This document shows positions 61,705-64,000 of a stretch of 64,000 nt of DNA, one piece after another (the stretch's first letter is position 1; each line of letters opens with the position of its first letter). The DNA is from Paramyrothecium sp. XJ0827 (Eukaryota; Ascomycota; Sordariomycetes; Hypocreales; Stachybotryaceae): positions 248,001 through 312,000 of the forward strand of contig JAJFPB010000011.1 of assembly GCA_020881915.1 (NCBI GenBank), read 5' to 3'. The notes beneath the pieces were generated by a model. That model was not told the DNA's origin and did not search any database. It saw only the letters and a program-made list of their open reading frames with translations. The position numbers and the translations under genes are program-made.

Positions 61705-64000
61705 ATGATGTCCTCCGAACCATTCTCTTTGAGCCCTTCGTCCTGGAATCAACCAGGCGTGATGGAGCGCGATGAATTCTCTTCTTCGCCAGCCGCCCCG
61801 TCTCCAGGAACCTCATTACCAACGACGCCATTGCCCCGTCCTCGCGGGACTGCCGCCGATTTTATTCAGGTCGATTGGACACTCTGGGGCCGCCAAGAGT
61901 GGGCCAAATGGCCCGGATTCGAGCGTTATACTGGCGGCCAAGACACGAGAGCATGGTGGCAACAATATGGGTATCGCGTTAAGGACCGTTCCACGTCGCG
62001 GCAGGGAAATAAGCTGAAGTGGATCTGCGCTGACTGCTTTGCCCGAGGTTTTAAGAAGAAGTCAGACTTCTGTTTCGTCTGCTCGACAGGAGTCGCCATC
62101 AGGAAACACCTACTCAAAGCCCACGGGATTCTTGTAAGTGTGTGCCTCTCCTCTACGGTTTGATAACGTGCTGATTTGGCAGGCCCCGAACAAAGTTGTC
62201 AGCCCCGTGGGGGCTCATTTCGAGATGACAGGACCATCACCGACTTCATCGATGCCGACTTCAATAATCCCCACGACCAGTTTCTTCTCAGCAAGCTGCG
62301 TGGAAGATTCAGCAGCAAAGGCCTCCGAGTACTCCTCCTCGACTGGATTACCTACCATAACCTGCCGTTCAACATTGTCAATACCGAGCGGTTCCAGCGG
62401 ATCCTTCTCTACGGCAATCCCCTCCTTGATGTGACCCACATTCCCTCTGCGAAGACGCTGCTTCGCATGCTCGAATCCGAGTATAGGGGTGCCGTTGGGC
62501 CGGTAACCGAAGTATTGCGCAGCGCTCGATCCCAGATTCATTTCTCCTTCGACGGTTGGACATCCAAGTCGTACACTTCGTTTCTTGGGATCAACGCTCA
62601 ATTCATTGATAACCACTTTGTCCAACACCGAATCCTCCTTGGGCTGCGACCTCTCTCGGGTAGACACAACGGTGCTTCACTTGCCGATGAGGTCGCTGAT
62701 ACGCTCGCATTCTGGCAAATCAACGACCCGGACAAGGTTGGCTACTTCACGCTGGACAATGCTGCCAACAATGACACCTGCATGGACGATCTTGCCTTTG
62801 AACACGGCTTCTCAGCTGAAGAGCGACGGATCCGCTGCGCTGCGCATATCTTCAACCTTTGCGTGCGGGCAATGCTATACGGTTCGAAGCGAGAGAACTT
62901 CGCGGCAATCATCGCTGCCGATGGTGACGATCAAGATGACGATGAGGAGCTAGCAGGGTAGGGAATCAATCCATCCACGTCAATATCCGGCTTCGTGGAT
63001 TGAATTGACGGCTTACTCAGCAGAGTGCTCGTGGATTGATGTCCACGAGGCTATCTGTGGATTGATGTCCATAATATTGAACTCGTGGAACACCCTTGTC
63101 ACATTAGCTCGGGATTTCCTAATCGGGTAATTCATGAACCTATCGCCGAAACTTCTATTGCCTTACTCCTGGTGCTTCTCCAAACAAGCCCGTCCAACAG
63201 CCTCCTCAAATGCTGTATCGTCAAGCAGTATGCTATTAGTATCTTCGATTACCGCTGCGCGTAACCAAGATCGCAGCGTTTGGATCAGCCCAATTGTCCC
63301 AGCGTCTAAGCGGTTTCGGAGGGGCGTGACCATCAACCCAGTGGCGGCGAACCGTCTCTCGCACTGAGCTCATCGCCGACACTGTCATGACGTCGAAGAA
63401 TCCCAACCCTGTAATCCCATACTCTTGATAGGGTATCATTGTTGCGCTCGACCAGCGTGAATCCTTCCAGACGCGGAAGATCCTCCACTCCTCATCACTG
63501 GTGGGTGCCCAAGTAGAAGGTTGGAGGACTTCGGGGTTCGGATCCAGAGCAGGCCGAGGGACCTCGGTATACCGCTCGTTGTTGGTCAGTAGTTTAGGGT
63601 CTAAGTCCGCCATCTCGAAATTGAAGGTTCACTGGCTGTACGAGCCGAGTAAATGGGGAACCTTCGCGTTCAGGCATTATAGCGTGTCACGACGTGTCAA
63701 AACGGGGCCGAGATATTGCCTGATTAGATGTGTTAGTGTTTGGGTAGAGATATATGGTATGGATTAACGAAATATATCGGGACATCCTACCCTTGACTAG
63801 CGTCCACGTCAATCCACATCTCAATCCACGAGCCCCCATCGGTGGATGGATGGATTACATAACAACAGGTCTCGTGGATTGACGTTGACGTGGATTGAAG
63901 TCAACATATTGATCAATACCGTGGAAGTCGTGGATTGATTCCTTACCCTGGGAGCTAGTTGATCAAGCTATCGACGAGGCCCTGGATGTAGAGATGGAAG
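61705..64000 (+). pseudogene. hAT-A transposase, copy 2, interrupted by a hAT-B derivative; 3' end outside window
   Basis: MMSSEPFSLS at 61705 opens exon 1 (61705-62133), which is intact here and encodes a Pro/Ser-rich N-terminus and a BED-like zinc finger (WICADCFARGFKKKSDFC). The intron is 62134-62202 (GTAAGT to TTGTCAG; 69 bases; phase 0). Exon 2 runs from 62203 with FDGWTS and LDNAANND and is cut at 62953 by a 997-base insertion; it resumes at 63951. Copy 1 (3199-5909) shows the uninterrupted sequence, with GGAGCTAG only once (4436-4443). Apart from the insertion no inactivating change is visible before the window ends. Confidence 0.92.
62954..63950 (-). mobile_element. non-autonomous hAT-B derivative, 997 bases, 8-base TSD
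   Basis: The ends CAGGGTAGGGAATCAATCCA and (inverted) CAGGGTAAGGAATCAATCCA differ at one of 20 positions; GGAGCTAG flanks both sides (62946-62953, 63951-63958). Inside are the hAT-B left end, about 240 bases of the transposase 3' end, a jump near 63395, then the gene 5' end (MADLDPKLLTNN, start 63613 or 63601 on the minus strand) and the right end. This is an internal deletion derivative that moved using transposase made elsewhere. Confidence 0.95.

Noticed and set aside
1..64000. Starship-type giant element or tyrosine recombinase, biosynthetic cluster, or heterokaryon-incompatibility genes
   Set aside because: I looked for DUF3435-like tyrosine recombinases, NACHT/HET domains and synthase signatures and saw none.

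Overview
The window looks like a repeat-rich region of a filamentous ascomycete nuclear genome (Pezizomycotina; the class is my guess, most likely Sordariomycetes). The evidence is short GT-AG introns of 49-70 bases with CTAAC/CTGAC-type branch points, no operons, and fungal-type copia, hAT, MULE, piggyBac, Tad-like LINE and pogo/Fot1 elements. Only two genes look like ordinary host genes: a secreted DUF4419-type protein (22192-23526) and a membrane-anchored histidine acid phosphatase-like protein (56812-58318). Nearly everything else is mobile DNA, much of it nested.

Layout. 1-3198: 3' part of copia family 1, inserted in codon 3 of hAT-A copy 1 (3199-5909). 6095-6410: array of GTTCGATTC motifs. 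6647-10475: hAT-C with 20-base terminal inverted repeats (TIRs). 10490-11204: piggyBac remnant. 11205-14723: hAT-D, abutting a decayed copia of family 2 (14724-19696). 20240-20884: MULE tail. 22192-23526: DUF4419 gene. 23770-25612: LINE cut off in ORF2. 25613-34912: nest of a hAT-like segment, MULE-1 (complete, intact 852-aa transposase, perfect 9-base target-site duplication, TSD), hAT-B and MULE-2. 35700-36930: minisatellite and an internally deleted MULE. About 37240-42535: an inverted-repeat-bounded unit with three genes (integrase-type DDE protein, cysteine-rich spliced protein, basic/acidic 444-aa protein), the best candidate for a poorly described element. 42864-43004: solo LTR with TSD. 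43309-45315: piggyBac-1, interrupted by a complete copia (45316-50519, identical LTRs, TSD GTTAC). 50635-52779: piggyBac-2. 52780-53218: hAT-D2 tail, inserted in MULE-5 (53219-55446). 56812-58318: phosphatase. 59329-59920: pogo fragment fused to a second GTTCGATTC island. 61705-64000: hAT-A copy 2, interrupted by a 997-base non-autonomous hAT-B derivative with a perfect 8-base TSD.

How the parts relate. Several elements are hosts for others, and paralogous copies in the window give empty sites that prove the insertions: hAT-A copy 2 is the empty site for the copia, and hAT-A copy 1 is the empty site for the hAT-B derivative. Some element ends have no matching TSDs (hAT-C, hAT-D, MULE-2), so rearrangement or misassembly has occurred. 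Many inactivating changes are single-base gains or losses in short homopolymers, which could be real decay or uncorrected long-read error. No obvious repeat-induced C-to-T pattern separates the near-identical copies.
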